Shown here: positions 8,325-17,492 of the stretch, piece by piece | Numbering within the stretch: the stretch's first letter is position 1 | Layout: every line of letters starts with the position of its first letter | Source: an uncultured Dysosmobacter sp. | Lineage (GTDB): Bacteria > Bacillota > Clostridia > Oscillospirales > Oscillospiraceae | NCBI GenBank assembly: GCA_934565855.1 | Contig: CAKTIO010000006.1 | Location: 62,001-126,000 of the forward strand | Length of the DNA: 64,000 bases | Direction: 5' to 3' | The notes under the pieces: model-generated | The model's database searches: none | Seen by the model: only the letters and a program-made list of their open reading frames with translations | Told to the model about the DNA's origin: nothing | Program-made: the position numbers and the translations under genes

Positions 8325-9525
8325 GAAGATATTCCATGTATATCTTGCAAAGGCGGATGTTCCCAATAATGAGGCATACGCCGCGCTGGACTTGCCCGCC
8401 TCCCCGTGGGAGTTATGGGACGCGATGGAAAAGGTGCGGCTGAAGGATGGCGAAGAACTGTACATGGAAATCGAAGATTACTATGCTTTCAGCTCTCTTG
8501 CGCCTCATTTGTCGGGGTTGGACATCACACTCATGGAGTTAAATGACCTCGCCGCACGGCTGTCGGCACTGGACAAGGTGCAGGGCGTTGCCTTTGACGG
8601 TCTGCTCCACATGGAGGTGCAGAAAAAGATAGACACAAACGGCGGCATCATTACAATGCAGGACATGCGAGATCTGGCGATCAGCGCAAGGACCGACTGT
8701 TATCATGTGGTGGATGCCGCAGACGATGCTGCCCTCGGCCGGTTTTACGCGGAGAACGATTTTATTCCAGAATTGGAGGGCGTATCGGACAATGTGCTCG
8801 AACTGCTGGACTTCTCTAAAATCGGCAAAAAGATGCGGCAGGCGGAGAAAGGCATCTTTGTTGGGAGCCTTTATTTACTGCTGGACGGTGAATTGGCAGT
8901 CGCACCGCCCTGCCCTAAAGGTTTGCCCCCGAAGCCGGACTATCTTTTTCACCTGACGCTGGGGCGTCATCCTGACATGGGGGATGACCGCACGGCGGTG
9001 CTGACACTGCCTGCCTCCGAAGAAGAACTGAACGCCGCACAGGAGCAGCTCGGCACGCTGAAATGGGAAAATACCGTTGTTCTCGACTATGACGGTATTT
9101 TCCCCAATACGGCGCTCCTCGCAAATCTGCCTATGGAGCTGGAGGCGTTCAATGAACTCGCCGCAGCGGTGCGGGATATGCCCTCCCCAGAAAAACAGCT
9201 TCCGAAGCTGAAAGCCCTGCTGAAGCAGTTTGAGGTGCGGGACATTGCAACCGCCATGAGCCTGACGGAGCATCTGGAGGACTACGTCCTCACACCGGAG
9301 ATCAGTTCGCCGCAGGAAACCGCCATCGACCAGCTTCACTTTATGACGGACGATCACTCGGCGGAACTACTGCTCTCTCATGTAAACCTTTACGCCTACG
9401 GTTGCGACATCATCAAGGAGGACAATGCCTCCCTCACGCCCTATGGCCTGCTGCACCGTGCGGACTACCAGCCCATGCTGACGCCGGTACAGCAATCTCA
9501 GAAAATGGAGATGAGAATGCGGTAA
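8317..9525 (+). CDS. ArdA-like antirestriction protein, third copy
   Basis: 402 residues. I prefer the GTG at 8317 because GGGAGGG lies 7 bp upstream; the TTG at 8311 would be too close. Segments such as LMELNDLAARLSALD and LTEHLEDYVLTPE, plus two further 'ELNxL' blocks, follow the ArdA-like layout of the two proteins upstream. It is strongly acidic. It ends QSQKMEMRMR. It is the last gene of the operon that begins at 3693. Confidence 0.6.
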   Translation: MDKKIFHVYLAKADVPNNEAYAALDLPASPWELWDAMEKVRLKDGEELYMEIEDYYAFSSLAPHLSGLDITLMELNDLAARLSALDKVQGVAFDGLLHMEVQKKIDTNGGIITMQDMRDLAISARTDCYHVVDAADDAALGRFYAENDFIPELEGVSDNVLELLDFSKIGKKMRQAEKGIFVGSLYLLLDGELAVAPPCPKGLPPKPDYLFHLTLGRHPDMGDDRTAVLTLPASEEELNAAQEQLGTLKWENTVVLDYDGIFPNTALLANLPMELEAFNELAAAVRDMPSPEKQLPKLKALLKQFEVRDIATAMSLTEHLEDYVLTPEISSPQETAIDQLHFMTDDHSAELLLSHVNLYAYGCDIIKEDNASLTPYGLLHRADYQPMLTPVQQSQKMEMRMR

Positions 9526-9589
9526 TTGTCATGCTCGCTATCGCATGATATAATTACCTCTACAAATCATCATTTTTGGAGGACAGCCG

Positions 9590-10333
9590 ATGATACTATA
9601 TTTTTCTGCGACAGGAAATTGTAAATATGTTGCGACTCGACTTGCCCAGTCAACTGGGCAGGAAATTGTTTCCATCGTGGACTGTATCCAAGAAAAAAGA
9701 GTCAATTTTGAGGATGATATGATCGGCATGATTTCTCCCACCTATGATTGGGGGCTGCCAAGCATTGTCCGGGAGTTTTTGGAAACGGCATCCTTTCAAA
9801 CGGATTATTTGTATTTTGTTGCGACCTACGGAACAATGCCAGGAGCCATCGGAGCGATGGCGAACAAGGCTATCCGCGGGCGCAGGATAGATGCCTATTA
9901 TTCCGTTCGGATGGCAGACACATGGACACCGATTTTTGACCTTTCTACTCCGGAAAGGATCGCCCAATACACGAAGAACACGGAAACCGAAATCGATGCC
10001 GTCATCCGCAATGTTCAAGAACGCCGCACGAACCGCCATATGTCTCCCCGCACGCCGGCTTTTATCACCGAATGGATCGCCGAGCCGACCTACAACAAAA
10101 AAGTGCGGCTCACATCCAACCTTCGAGTAGAGGACAGCTGTATCGGCTGCGGCTTATGTGCCAGAAAATGTCCGGTACAAGCCATTGAAATGCAAAACAA
10201 AAAGCCAGTTTGGGTCAAGGACAAATGCGTCATGTGTTTAGGCTGTCTGCACCGCTGCCCTAAGTTTGCCATTCAGTATGGTAAAAACACGAAGAAGCAT
10301 GGGCAGTACACGAATCCGAATGTCAAAGTATAA
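9590..10333 (+). CDS. EFR1-type flavodoxin-ferredoxin
   Basis: 247 residues. The N-terminal ~150 form a flavodoxin-like domain with the FMN phosphate loop (FSATGNCKYVA). The C-terminal part has two 4Fe-4S motifs: CIGCGLCARKCP (about 184-195) and CVMCLGCLHRCP (about 213-224). This is the EFR1 family of clostridial electron carriers. It has its own GGAGG site at 9580, a 60-bp gap upstream and a terminator downstream, so it is an independent cargo gene. The substrate is unknown. Confidence 0.9.
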   Translation: MILYFSATGNCKYVATRLAQSTGQEIVSIVDCIQEKRVNFEDDMIGMISPTYDWGLPSIVREFLETASFQTDYLYFVATYGTMPGAIGAMANKAIRGRRIDAYYSVRMADTWTPIFDLSTPERIAQYTKNTETEIDAVIRNVQERRTNRHMSPRTPAFITEWIAEPTYNKKVRLTSNLRVEDSCIGCGLCARKCPVQAIEMQNKKPVWVKDKCVMCLGCLHRCPKFAIQYGKNTKKHGQYTNPNVKV

Positions 10334-10403
10334 ATCAGTTATCGCAATAACCAACTGAATCACCCAGCCTTACTCCGTCACCACGGCGGATAAGAATAAA
10401 TTT

Positions 10404-10446
10404 AGGGGCCGATTTTCCGAAAGAGGGATCGGCCCCTTCTTTTTTA
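10404..10446 (+). terminator. Terminator after EFR1 gene
   Basis: AGGGGCCGAT and ATCGGCCCCTT form a strong stem followed by CTTTTTTT. Confidence 0.9.
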
Positions 10447-10485
10447 TGCCCTTTTTCGGGAAAACACCCCGGAAAGGAGAAAAAC

Positions 10486-10800
10486 ATGCGCGATGAACAA
10501 CTGCTGGCTTACCTCAAAGGCTCCTGCTCCGGCAGGAAAAACCGCGTCAGCGGGACGGAATTGGAGCGAGAACTCCACATCAGCGGAACCGACCTGCGAA
10601 AGCTGGTGAATCAACTGCGGCGCAAGACCCATCCCATCGCCAGTGACCGCAGCGGCTACTTTTACGCCACGACTGCCGGAGATGTCTATGACACCATCCG
10701 CCAGCTGAAACGGATGGCGGCAGGACTGGAGGCGGCGATCAACGGTTTGGAACGGTCCATGGACCGATTCCGCGAGGGCGAGGAGGCCGGACATGGCTAA
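10486..10800 (+). CDS. Small winged-helix-like protein
   Basis: 104 residues. Positions ~20-60 (VSGTELERELHISGTDLRKLVNQLRRKTHPI) fit an HTH followed by a wing (RSGYFYATT). The C-terminal helix is likely a coiled coil. GGAAAGGAG precedes the ATG. It overlaps the start of the adenine methylase gene by 8 bp, so it may regulate or partner with that gene. The family is not identified. Confidence 0.7.
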   Translation: MRDEQLLAYLKGSCSGRKNRVSGTELERELHISGTDLRKLVNQLRRKTHPIASDRSGYFYATTAGDVYDTIRQLKRMAAGLEAAINGLERSMDRFREGEEAGHG

Positions 10801-11779
10801 GCCGCCGTTCCCTTGGATCGGCAGCAAGGAAAAAATCGCGCCGTACATCCTGCAGCTTTTCCCGCCGAATTTGACGCAGTATGTGGAGCCGTTCGGCGGC
10901 AGCGGCGCGGTACTGCTGGCTCTGCCGCCGGACCCAAACCGGCTGGATATTTACAACGATTTGGACGCGGAACTGGTAAACCTGTTCTCCTGCATCAAGG
11001 AGCGTTCCAACGTTCTGCTGCGGGAACTGAAATTCCTGCCCATCCACAGCCGCAAGCTCTTTGAGTATTACCGGGACTTTGTCGCCCACAAGGAGGTCTA
11101 TCTCCACAATGTGCAGATGGAGATCGAATGCCTTGGAGATCGGTCCTGCTTTACGGAGGAGCAGGCCGGAGAACTGCTCCCCATTTTTCAGGAGCGGCTG
11201 GCGCTTTACGATGTAAAGCGGGCGGCGGCGTATTATCTCGCCATCCGCGGCAGCTTCAGCGGGACGATTACCTCCTTCGGCGTCAAGGGACTGGACGTCG
11301 AGCGCTTCCTGAACTTGTTCCCTCCGGTGTCTGCACGGCTGAAGGATGTGCCGCTGGAGAACAAAAACGCCTTGCAGCTCATCCGGGAGCGGGATCGGCC
11401 AGATGGTCTTATCTATGCCGACCCGCCCTATGTCAAAACAGAGCGGCTTTACCGGATTGCCGGAAAGTTGGGGCGCTTCCGCAGATTCCATGTCCGACTC
11501 TGGCAGGTGCTGACCGGCTGTGACGGCTACATGGTGCTGTCCTACAATGACTGCCCCTTTATCCGTAAGCTCTATCAGGATTGGTACATTTTATCTTTCC
11601 AGCGCAGCAACCCGCTCTCTCAGAAAAAGGGCTCGTCCTTTGGCGAACTTATCATCACCAACTACGATCCCCGCCCCTACATGACCAGCCAGATGAACCT
11701 CTTCGATGAGCCGCTGGGCGAATGGGAGTTGACGCTGATCCATATTCCAAATCATCCACCAAGGAGGAAAACAGCATGA
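10793..11779 (+). CDS. DNA adenine (N6) methyltransferase, D12 class
   Basis: 328 residues. Motif X/I region: FPWIGSKEKIAPYI and VEPFGGSGAVLLA (SAM binding, ~32-48). Catalytic motif IV is DPPY near residue 210 (YADPPYVKTERLY). This is the Dam/D12 family, methylating adenine in DNA. No restriction enzyme is adjacent, so I infer an orphan methylase that protects the ICE DNA or marks it. It lies in a coupled operon with the HTH protein and two further accessory genes. Confidence 0.92.
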   Translation: MAKPPFPWIGSKEKIAPYILQLFPPNLTQYVEPFGGSGAVLLALPPDPNRLDIYNDLDAELVNLFSCIKERSNVLLRELKFLPIHSRKLFEYYRDFVAHKEVYLHNVQMEIECLGDRSCFTEEQAGELLPIFQERLALYDVKRAAAYYLAIRGSFSGTITSFGVKGLDVERFLNLFPPVSARLKDVPLENKNALQLIRERDRPDGLIYADPPYVKTERLYRIAGKLGRFRRFHVRLWQVLTGCDGYMVLSYNDCPFIRKLYQDWYILSFQRSNPLSQKKGSSFGELIITNYDPRPYMTSQMNLFDEPLGEWELTLIHIPNHPPRRKTA

Positions 11780-12297
11780 AATTCAATTTGAACCATGATC
11801 CCGCAAATAAAACACTTTCCATCCCCCGCGCCGCGCTGCAGCTCTCCGGTCTTGCGGACGTCAGCGACCTGCTCCTGCATACCGACAGCGGCTGCATTCT
11901 GCTGCTGCCGGGAGATCCCACCGTGGAAGAACTGCTGAAAACCATTTCTCTGCTCTCCGCCGTTACGCCGCAGTTGATCTCCCGTCTGGCGGAGAGAAGT
12001 CAGTTGGCGATGGAGACTGAAATGGCGGAAACAGCGTGCGGCGCCTGTGCGAACGAGCCTCATTGCTCCGGTCTTGAAATCCCGCCCTGCCAGCTGGAGG
12101 AGGCGGGGATCTCTCCCAATGCTCCACTGGAATCCTTCGTAGAGGATGGCAGCGTCATCGTACAGGCAGCAGAGAAAACCGCCGCAGATGTACTCATCGG
12201 TGAGTTGGACGATGATATTCGCACCATGCTGGAAAATTCCGGTGTGCAGATGGAAGGCGTGTGCCGCCTGCTGGAAAAGGAGGAGGTCTCGGGATGA
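11776..12297 (+). CDS. AbrB-like ICE protein
   Basis: 173 residues; the ATG at 11776 follows AAGGAGG. Two weak AbrB/SpoVT-like swapped-hairpin segments are visible: SIPRAALQLSGLADVSDLLLH near the N terminus and EIPPCQLEEAGISPNAPLESF near 110. A CGACANEPHC cysteine group lies between them. It may be a DNA-binding regulator of ICE genes. It overlaps the neighbours on both sides by 4 bp. Confidence 0.6.
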   Translation: MKFNLNHDPANKTLSIPRAALQLSGLADVSDLLLHTDSGCILLLPGDPTVEELLKTISLLSAVTPQLISRLAERSQLAMETEMAETACGACANEPHCSGLEIPPCQLEEAGISPNAPLESFVEDGSVIVQAAEKTAADVLIGELDDDIRTMLENSGVQMEGVCRLLEKEEVSG

Positions 12298-12818
12298 ATG
12301 ATACCTACCTCTACCCGTATTCCGCTGCTGAAGCCCACAAGCGGAATGAGCTTCCCCTCTGGCGGGAGAGTCACAGGGCGAACATCGCCTGCCGGGATGC
12401 TATCGAGGATTCCATTCGCAAAAATTACGATGGCATGAACCTTCAACCGGATTGCCTGAAAACCGTGCTGGACGAATACGGTTACAAGCGTACTGCTTGG
12501 GTACTCGCCAACACGCTGCACGAACTCAAGTGGGATGGGCGCTTCAGCCCTGCCAATAAGCAGTGGGCAGAAAAAACGCACATTCCCGTAGATCTCAACC
12601 ACAACAGTGATTTTGTCATCCGAAGCCATCCGGCTGTGCTGGATGGCTTCGTCAGTTCCTATCGCAAGGCGGTGCAGGCGCTGGGGCTGTTCGGCGCGGA
12701 GCATTGTGTCGGCGACCGTTCAGAGCAGGACTACACCGGCAAGGTGCTGGTGCTTAGCCCGGATACCCTCAAGGAATCTTGCTGGAGTCAGGAAAACCAA
12801 CTCTGGTATGTAATATAG
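12294..12818 (+). pseudogene. DUF3849 protein, 5' part, cut by Tn554-like element
   Basis: 174 residues as read, but the gene is broken. YPYSAAEAHKRNELPLWRESH, IACRDAIEDSI and WVLANTLHELKWDGRFS match DUF3849, a family common on clostridial ICEs. The true frame runs to ...NQLWY (codon at 12807-12809); the last two codons and stop come from the transposon. The other half (YAHDGFGC...) resumes at 16625 in frame. Joined at the shared GGTATG, it gives a 243-residue protein ending TMGGMNMK, the shared tail. Confidence 0.85.
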
Positions 12819-12825
12819 ACTCCAA

Positions 12826-12861
12826 ACGAGCAAAGCCCCTGCAAATTGGGGCTTTGCTCGT
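12826..12861. terminator. Perfect hairpin inside the Tn554-like left end
   Basis: ACGAGCAAAGCCCC and GGGGCTTTGCTCGT form a 14-bp perfect stem with an 8-nt loop. It lies beyond the tnpC stop (minus strand) and probably ends tnp transcription, although no long T run follows. Confidence 0.6.
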
Positions 12862-12892
12862 TGTGGACATGTTCACAACGATGGGAAACAGT

Positions 12893-13273
12893 TCAATATT
12901 TTTCGTATTCTTTAGCATAGAAACTTTTTAGGATGGAAGATAGCCGATCCACCTCTGCTTCTAATTCGCGGATGCGTTTATTCTTTGCAGCAATTATGAC
13001 ATCTTTGCCTTTGTCGGTAACAGAGGGTTTCATAAGCAGCTTTGAGGTATTGCAGTTGCAACGCAGAGATTCAATTCGAGCGCGATACTCTGGGTGATTA
13101 TATAGTGTTGTTTTTGACACGCAGGCACGTGCGGCCACAGAATTGAAGTTCACCGCAAGGTTTTCATGCATGAGGGATTCAATTGCCGAATCGATTCGCT
13201 GCTTAACGGTTTCACTTTTAGCTTTTGCGTGCGATAAGATTCCGCTTACATTGCGCACATGGTCATTTGACAT
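12893..13273 (-). CDS. tnpC: TnpC-like Tn554 accessory protein (DUF6262)
   Basis: 126 residues; ATG at 13273, overlapping the tnpB stop. An HTH (VAARACVSKTTLYNHPEY, ~40-60) is followed by a C-terminal coiled coil (RIRELEAEVDRLSSILKS). This matches the small third gene of Tn554-type units, which biases insertion orientation and efficiency. The upstream in-frame ATG at 13318 is inside tnpB and less likely. Confidence 0.85.
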   Translation of the reverse strand: MSNDHVRNVSGILSHAKAKSETVKQRIDSAIESLMHENLAVNFNSVAARACVSKTTLYNHPEYRARIESLRCNCNTSKLLMKPSVTDKGKDVIIAAKNKRIRELEAEVDRLSSILKSFYAKEYEKY

Positions 13274-15221
13274 TTTCTCTTTCCTCTCCAATATATTCAC
13301 GGCCCTTTTTCCCTGCAAGATGCCTTGTCTGACCGGACCTTAGAACGGATACAATTTCCTCATATCTTTCCAAAAGATGCTGATTCTTTTCAACCCATAC
13401 CTCACGCCCTTGGGCTTTGCCGCGCTCAATTAGCAGCTTGGTTTCTTGAATCTCGTGCTCATATTGCGGCAGAAAATCTGGCGTGGTACAAAGATTGCGG
13501 CAAGTAAGGCATGGGTTCAGCTGCGTAAAACAGTCCTGCTTTTTGGGCTTCATGCAAAATCCAAGCGGCATTCTGACAGCGTCCAGATTATACCTGATGT
13601 ATTCCCATTCAATTAAATCCTCATTTTCAATACCGGAAATATCGATTTGTTTGAGCTGTCCGGAGGCTGTTATTTTGAATAAGCCGTTCTTAACTGCCTG
13701 CTCCCATGATTTTCGCAATGTAGTATCTAATACCTTTGCATAAACAAGGGTCATCTCGGGGGACATATGCGCCATCCATTTCTGAACATGCACCAAACTC
13801 ATGCCGTTGTTTATCAGTTCTACGCCCTTTGTGTGACGGAATGCATGGAGTTTAAAATGATATAGATTACCCTGATCATCGACGATGTTATGTTTTTGCG
13901 CCAATTTGTTCAAGGCTTCGCTGATCCTGTGGGGATCCGGAGCCATCCCCATGCGCGACCCACTATAACGATTAAACAACAAATGCCGAGGATTATTCGT
14001 CTCTGTACTCTTTTGCCGGGCGATTTGGGCCACGGCTTCCACAACAGCTTTTACCTCATCAGAGATTGGGACGCGGTGTCCTATAGTGCGCGTTTTTCTG
14101 ATGTCGCCTTTTAAATACCAGCCTTGCTCCGTATATTCAAGGCAGGTATCATACCGGAGATTTAATACATCAGAGATCCGCCACCCAGACGCAATTAGAA
14201 TAATTACGACAGGGATATGTTCGGCGGGCGTCAAAAATTCTAAGTTTTCCTTTAACTGTGCCATTACACCATCTGGTATGTACTTGATTCGTTCTGATTT
14301 TGGCAGCAATGTTCCAAATAAGGGAATATCCTCATGAAAAAATAGTGAGGGTACTGGAAGCGATGGGGCTTCAGGATAGTCAAACTGTTGTATTCGAAGA
14401 AGAAAATTTCGTGTGCTTAAGAGTTTGTCTAACTGCCGCCTGGTTTTAGCCGGGAAAGCGTTTAGATATTTCTGAATAAAATTTTCAATATGGCTACGTG
14501 TAAGATGTCTAAGGCTCGTCCATGTAGGCTCCGCTTCTGCAATAAACTGTAGGAAATATGTAATTGCATCTAACTCCAAACGCACTGTTGATAAAGCGCA
14601 GATCACCAATCTCATTTTTATATATTTTTTTGCCAGTCTTTGAAATGCTGACGGTATAAACGTGAAATTAATCAGGTGATTCACGGCATGTACAGGAATA
14701 TCAACTGAAGGGATTTTTCTGCAATCCCATATATCCTTTTCATATTCGTCTCGTGTATCGTAAAAATCAGAGAAAAATAAATACAGTTGATAAATTTGGG
14801 CACGGTAGCCCTGCCTTGATGACTTGCGCCCTGACAGTGCTATATAACTAAGCCATGCGGGGAGCATTTCATCAATAGAGATTTCAGAAAAACTGTTAAT
14901 TTTGGGATAGGCTTCTTGAAGAAAACGTATGAATTTTTTGAGCATAAACTGATAATCTGACCAGAGCGATGTCGGGCTGAGAGTTTTCCTTAAAAGCCTT
15001 GTTGCCAGATAATACTTCATTTCCAAACGCAAGAGATGCGGATAGTCAGAAAAAGTAATGCGGCGTGATGCGAAGGATTTTTGCCCAACGCTGTGGTCAT
15101 TCCAAAAGGGGTCGTTTAAATTCCATACATCATTTTCCCAGTAGGATCCGGTTATAAAGCGCTCCATGTCTTTTACCTTCCCAAAATCCGGTATTAGCTG
15201 ATAGTTATAAGCCAGATTCAT
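13263..15221 (-). CDS. tnpB: TnpB-like tyrosine recombinase
   Basis: 652 residues, the usual length for Tn554 TnpB. Catalytic residues appear in order: R in ASGWRISDVLNLR, HAFRHTKG (H-x-x-R), H in KWMAHMSPE and Y in LVYAKVLD. A cysteine-rich C-terminal region (CFTQLNPCLTCRNLC) is typical of the family. It works with TnpA in site-specific insertion and excision. The start overlaps tnpA by 17 bp. Confidence 0.92.
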   Translation of the reverse strand: MNLAYNYQLIPDFGKVKDMERFITGSYWENDVWNLNDPFWNDHSVGQKSFASRRITFSDYPHLLRLEMKYYLATRLLRKTLSPTSLWSDYQFMLKKFIRFLQEAYPKINSFSEISIDEMLPAWLSYIALSGRKSSRQGYRAQIYQLYLFFSDFYDTRDEYEKDIWDCRKIPSVDIPVHAVNHLINFTFIPSAFQRLAKKYIKMRLVICALSTVRLELDAITYFLQFIAEAEPTWTSLRHLTRSHIENFIQKYLNAFPAKTRRQLDKLLSTRNFLLRIQQFDYPEAPSLPVPSLFFHEDIPLFGTLLPKSERIKYIPDGVMAQLKENLEFLTPAEHIPVVIILIASGWRISDVLNLRYDTCLEYTEQGWYLKGDIRKTRTIGHRVPISDEVKAVVEAVAQIARQKSTETNNPRHLLFNRYSGSRMGMAPDPHRISEALNKLAQKHNIVDDQGNLYHFKLHAFRHTKGVELINNGMSLVHVQKWMAHMSPEMTLVYAKVLDTTLRKSWEQAVKNGLFKITASGQLKQIDISGIENEDLIEWEYIRYNLDAVRMPLGFCMKPKKQDCFTQLNPCLTCRNLCTTPDFLPQYEHEIQETKLLIERGKAQGREVWVEKNQHLLERYEEIVSVLRSGQTRHLAGKKGREYIGEERENVK

Positions 15222-16338
15222 TTTTTGTACTTCCTTTCCTCAACAGCATCTGCTTTTCTGTGCGTATCCATTCCTGGCGCAACTCCTCGTCATCAGCATG
15301 AAGGTACACATATGTCGATTGCACAAAATGATGCCCTGCACGGATCCTTAATTGTTCTACCGGCCATCCAAGACGCCGAAGTTCTGAAAGCGAGGAGTGT
15401 CTGAGCATATGTACCGTAAAATAGATGCCTGTTCTTTTCTGAAGCCTGCGAACCAGCGCGGACACATCGCTATATTCAAGAGGGGAATGCTTATGGGGCC
15501 CACTCAGCTTGATAAAAACATGGTTTGTGTCAACATCATCAGTGTGTGCTTCGACAATATATTCAAAGAACAAATTGATAAGATCCGCTGACACATCAAC
15601 TGTCCTTGGACTGCATACCGTTTTGATCTCCGAAAGGTTGGCCAGTTCTCCTCGATCAACAACATGAATTCGATGCGCGTCAGGCTCAATGTCTTCGAGC
15701 CACAGTGCCAGCGCCTCCCCGATCCGCAGCCCACTTTCCCAAAGCAATTGTATCAGGAATCGATCTCGCGTTGTCAGGCATGCCGATAGGATGCTCTCTA
15801 CCTCAGACTTTTTAAGTGTTTTGATACGCTTTTTAGGCTCTTTCAGCTTGATGACCCGCGTATCATACTGTTTTGTTCTGTTAATATGGTAGAGAAAATC
15901 TTTAAAGCCTCGCCTCGAGCCCAATATTGTGCGGGTGAGTTTATCTGACAACCGCAGTCGATATTCCTCGTGGCGAGATAGGTAATCGTAAAACGCATAG
16001 ACCGTTGACAGGTAGACATTAATTGTTTGGGCGGAGCATGCGGAAACTGTCGCCGCAGGGAAAGACACAATTTTCCTCTGCCTGTGATTGTTTTGAAGCC
16101 ATCGAATAAACCCCGCCAGTTCATCCATGCCAATCTGCGAAAAAGACATTCCAATGAATTCCAAGTATTCAAAATAGGATTTCAAGTGGAAGCAGTATGC
16201 CCTCAATGTATTTCGGGCGCGTCCGCAATTATCTTTGAAACGCAAAAATCTAAGCACCACATCGACTGGCAACCCCGAAGAGTCTACAAGGATATACCTC
16301 GTCAGTCCATTTGTACTTGTAAATGATTCAACTCGCAT
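15205..16338 (-). CDS. tnpA: TnpA-like tyrosine recombinase
   Basis: 377 residues from the ATG at 16338, chosen for GGGAGG just upstream (complement of 16344-16349). The first ~170 residues are a SAM-like core-binding domain. The catalytic domain has R in ESGLRIGEALAL, HMLRHSSLSELR, GHHF and the tyrosine in STYVYLHADDEE. First gene of the tnpABC operon. Confidence 0.92.
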   Translation of the reverse strand: MRVESFTSTNGLTRYILVDSSGLPVDVVLRFLRFKDNCGRARNTLRAYCFHLKSYFEYLEFIGMSFSQIGMDELAGFIRWLQNNHRQRKIVSFPAATVSACSAQTINVYLSTVYAFYDYLSRHEEYRLRLSDKLTRTILGSRRGFKDFLYHINRTKQYDTRVIKLKEPKKRIKTLKKSEVESILSACLTTRDRFLIQLLWESGLRIGEALALWLEDIEPDAHRIHVVDRGELANLSEIKTVCSPRTVDVSADLINLFFEYIVEAHTDDVDTNHVFIKLSGPHKHSPLEYSDVSALVRRLQKRTGIYFTVHMLRHSSLSELRRLGWPVEQLRIRAGHHFVQSTYVYLHADDEELRQEWIRTEKQMLLRKGSTKNESGL

Positions 16339-16421
16339 TTGTACCTCCCAATAAAATTGGCAGCGCTTCGGGCACTTATTTGCTGCCGAATGCCCATCCC
16401 CCATACAATTATACAAAAAAT

Positions 16422-16456
16422 GAGAGAGCAATGGTTTTATACCGTTGCTCTCTCTG
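16422..16456 (+). terminator. Hairpin upstream of tnpA
   Basis: GAGAGAGCAATGG and CCGTTGCTCTCTC pair around TTTTATA, followed by TGTTTTT. It lies in the 290-bp noncoding right end of the transposon, which otherwise shows no gene. It may block read-through into tnpA or serve as an end structure. Confidence 0.55.
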
Positions 16457-16624
16457 TTTTTGAAGGGAAGTGGTTAAAATGATTCGCTAAATCGGCAGTT
16501 ATGTTTTGTACTTTGAGTACTATGAAATCTCAGTCAAGTTTGCAGTTCATCGACGAATAAGAAGGATGTGATTTTAATTCTTAAACTACTATCTGAACGC
16601 TTATTTTTCCCAGTCTATATTAGG

Positions 16625-16843
16625 TATGCCCATGACGGTTTCGGCTGTTCCCCGCACGCCATTGGACGTTCGGTGCGCTGCACCTGCCTCGGGGACGGTG
16701 AGATGACACGCTGGAACCGCAATGAGTTCATCGGCGTGCTGGATGATAAGTTCCTGCCGGAATGGGCAAAGCCGAAGCTGGCAGAGCTTCAAGCACAGGA
16801 ACAGACCGACACGCCCACTATGGGCGGTATGAATATGAAATGA
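16625..16843 (+). pseudogene. DUF3849 protein, 3' part
   Basis: The 3' remainder of the DUF3849 gene interrupted at 12810. It reads YAHDGFGCSPHAIGR...EFIGVLDDKFLPEW and ends TPTMGGMNMK. It has no start of its own at the junction; the open frame that extends into the transposon end (to 16568) is incidental. In frame with the 5' part after removing the transposon. Confidence 0.85.
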
Positions 16844-16856
16844 GGAGGATGCCTGA

Positions 16857-17492
16857 ATGTGCATGACCTATTACACCGTGGACGATCTCCGCCCCGGAAG
16901 GTCCGGATGGGATGTGAGACAGTTCTCCGCACCGGCGGAGGCCATTGAGCATTACCGGACGCTCCCTATGGATGGGACCCGTGTCCTTGGTATGGCGGAT
17001 AACGCCCACGCCTATGAACTTATCCGCTGTGTGCGGCTGTTCCCCGGCGACGCCCAGGGCGAGGATGTTTTGGCGGCAGATTACTGGCGCAGCGGCTTGG
17101 CCAAAAAGAATGCCAACCTGAAAGCTGCGCTGGATACTTGCTTAGAAACTGTGCATCCCCGCTTTTTGTTGGAGCCGGAGCTCCTGGCCCCTGTTCCACA
17201 GCACAGAAAGCTGCGGGAGGAACTGCGGGAGGCGCTTCTCTGGCAGGGCTATGAAGAAAACTACGAGTCCGCCATCCGTTCCGTCTTTGTAGAAGGTGTT
17301 GGCTGGATCTCACCCCAGGACGTGAAAAAGCAGCGTCAGCTTCCCCTGGTGTTGAGCTACCGGGTAGACGGTATGACAAAGGATGGCGCCTACCTTTCCT
17401 TAGAACTGGAGCCTTGGGAATATGACCTTCTGCTGGAGCAGACGAAAAAACATTATAAAAATGAAGAAACATCAAGGAGAAACACAAAATGA
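16857..17492 (+). CDS. YodL-like ICE protein
   Basis: 211 residues. The N terminus (TYYTVDDLRPGRSGWDVRQF, EAIEHYRTLP, HAYELIRCVRLFP) looks like the YodL-like module seen in phage and ICE polyvalent proteins; this call is from pattern memory. The remaining ~120 residues are unassigned. GAGGAGG precedes the ATG. It overlaps the next gene by 4 bp. It lacks the methionine tail. Confidence 0.55.
   Translation: MCMTYYTVDDLRPGRSGWDVRQFSAPAEAIEHYRTLPMDGTRVLGMADNAHAYELIRCVRLFPGDAQGEDVLAADYWRSGLAKKNANLKAALDTCLETVHPRFLLEPELLAPVPQHRKLREELREALLWQGYEENYESAIRSVFVEGVGWISPQDVKKQRQLPLVLSYRVDGMTKDGAYLSLELEPWEYDLLLEQTKKHYKNEETSRRNTK

Larger units (their letters stand above)
12811..16628 (-). mobile_element. Tn554-like transposon (tnpA-tnpB-tnpC)
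   Basis: A 3.8-kb insertion with three overlapping genes on the minus strand, read tnpA, tnpB, tnpC, as in Tn554. The ends are defined by GGTATG at 12805-12810 and 16623-16628, which flank the insertion and restore the DUF3849 reading frame when collapsed to one copy. No resistance or other passenger gene is present. An internal perfect hairpin (12826-12861) lies just inside the left end. Confidence 0.85.

Noticed and set aside
7296..8465. 389-codon open frame on the minus strand
   Set aside because: Antisense to the DUF4314-like gene; no ribosome site and low-quality composition.
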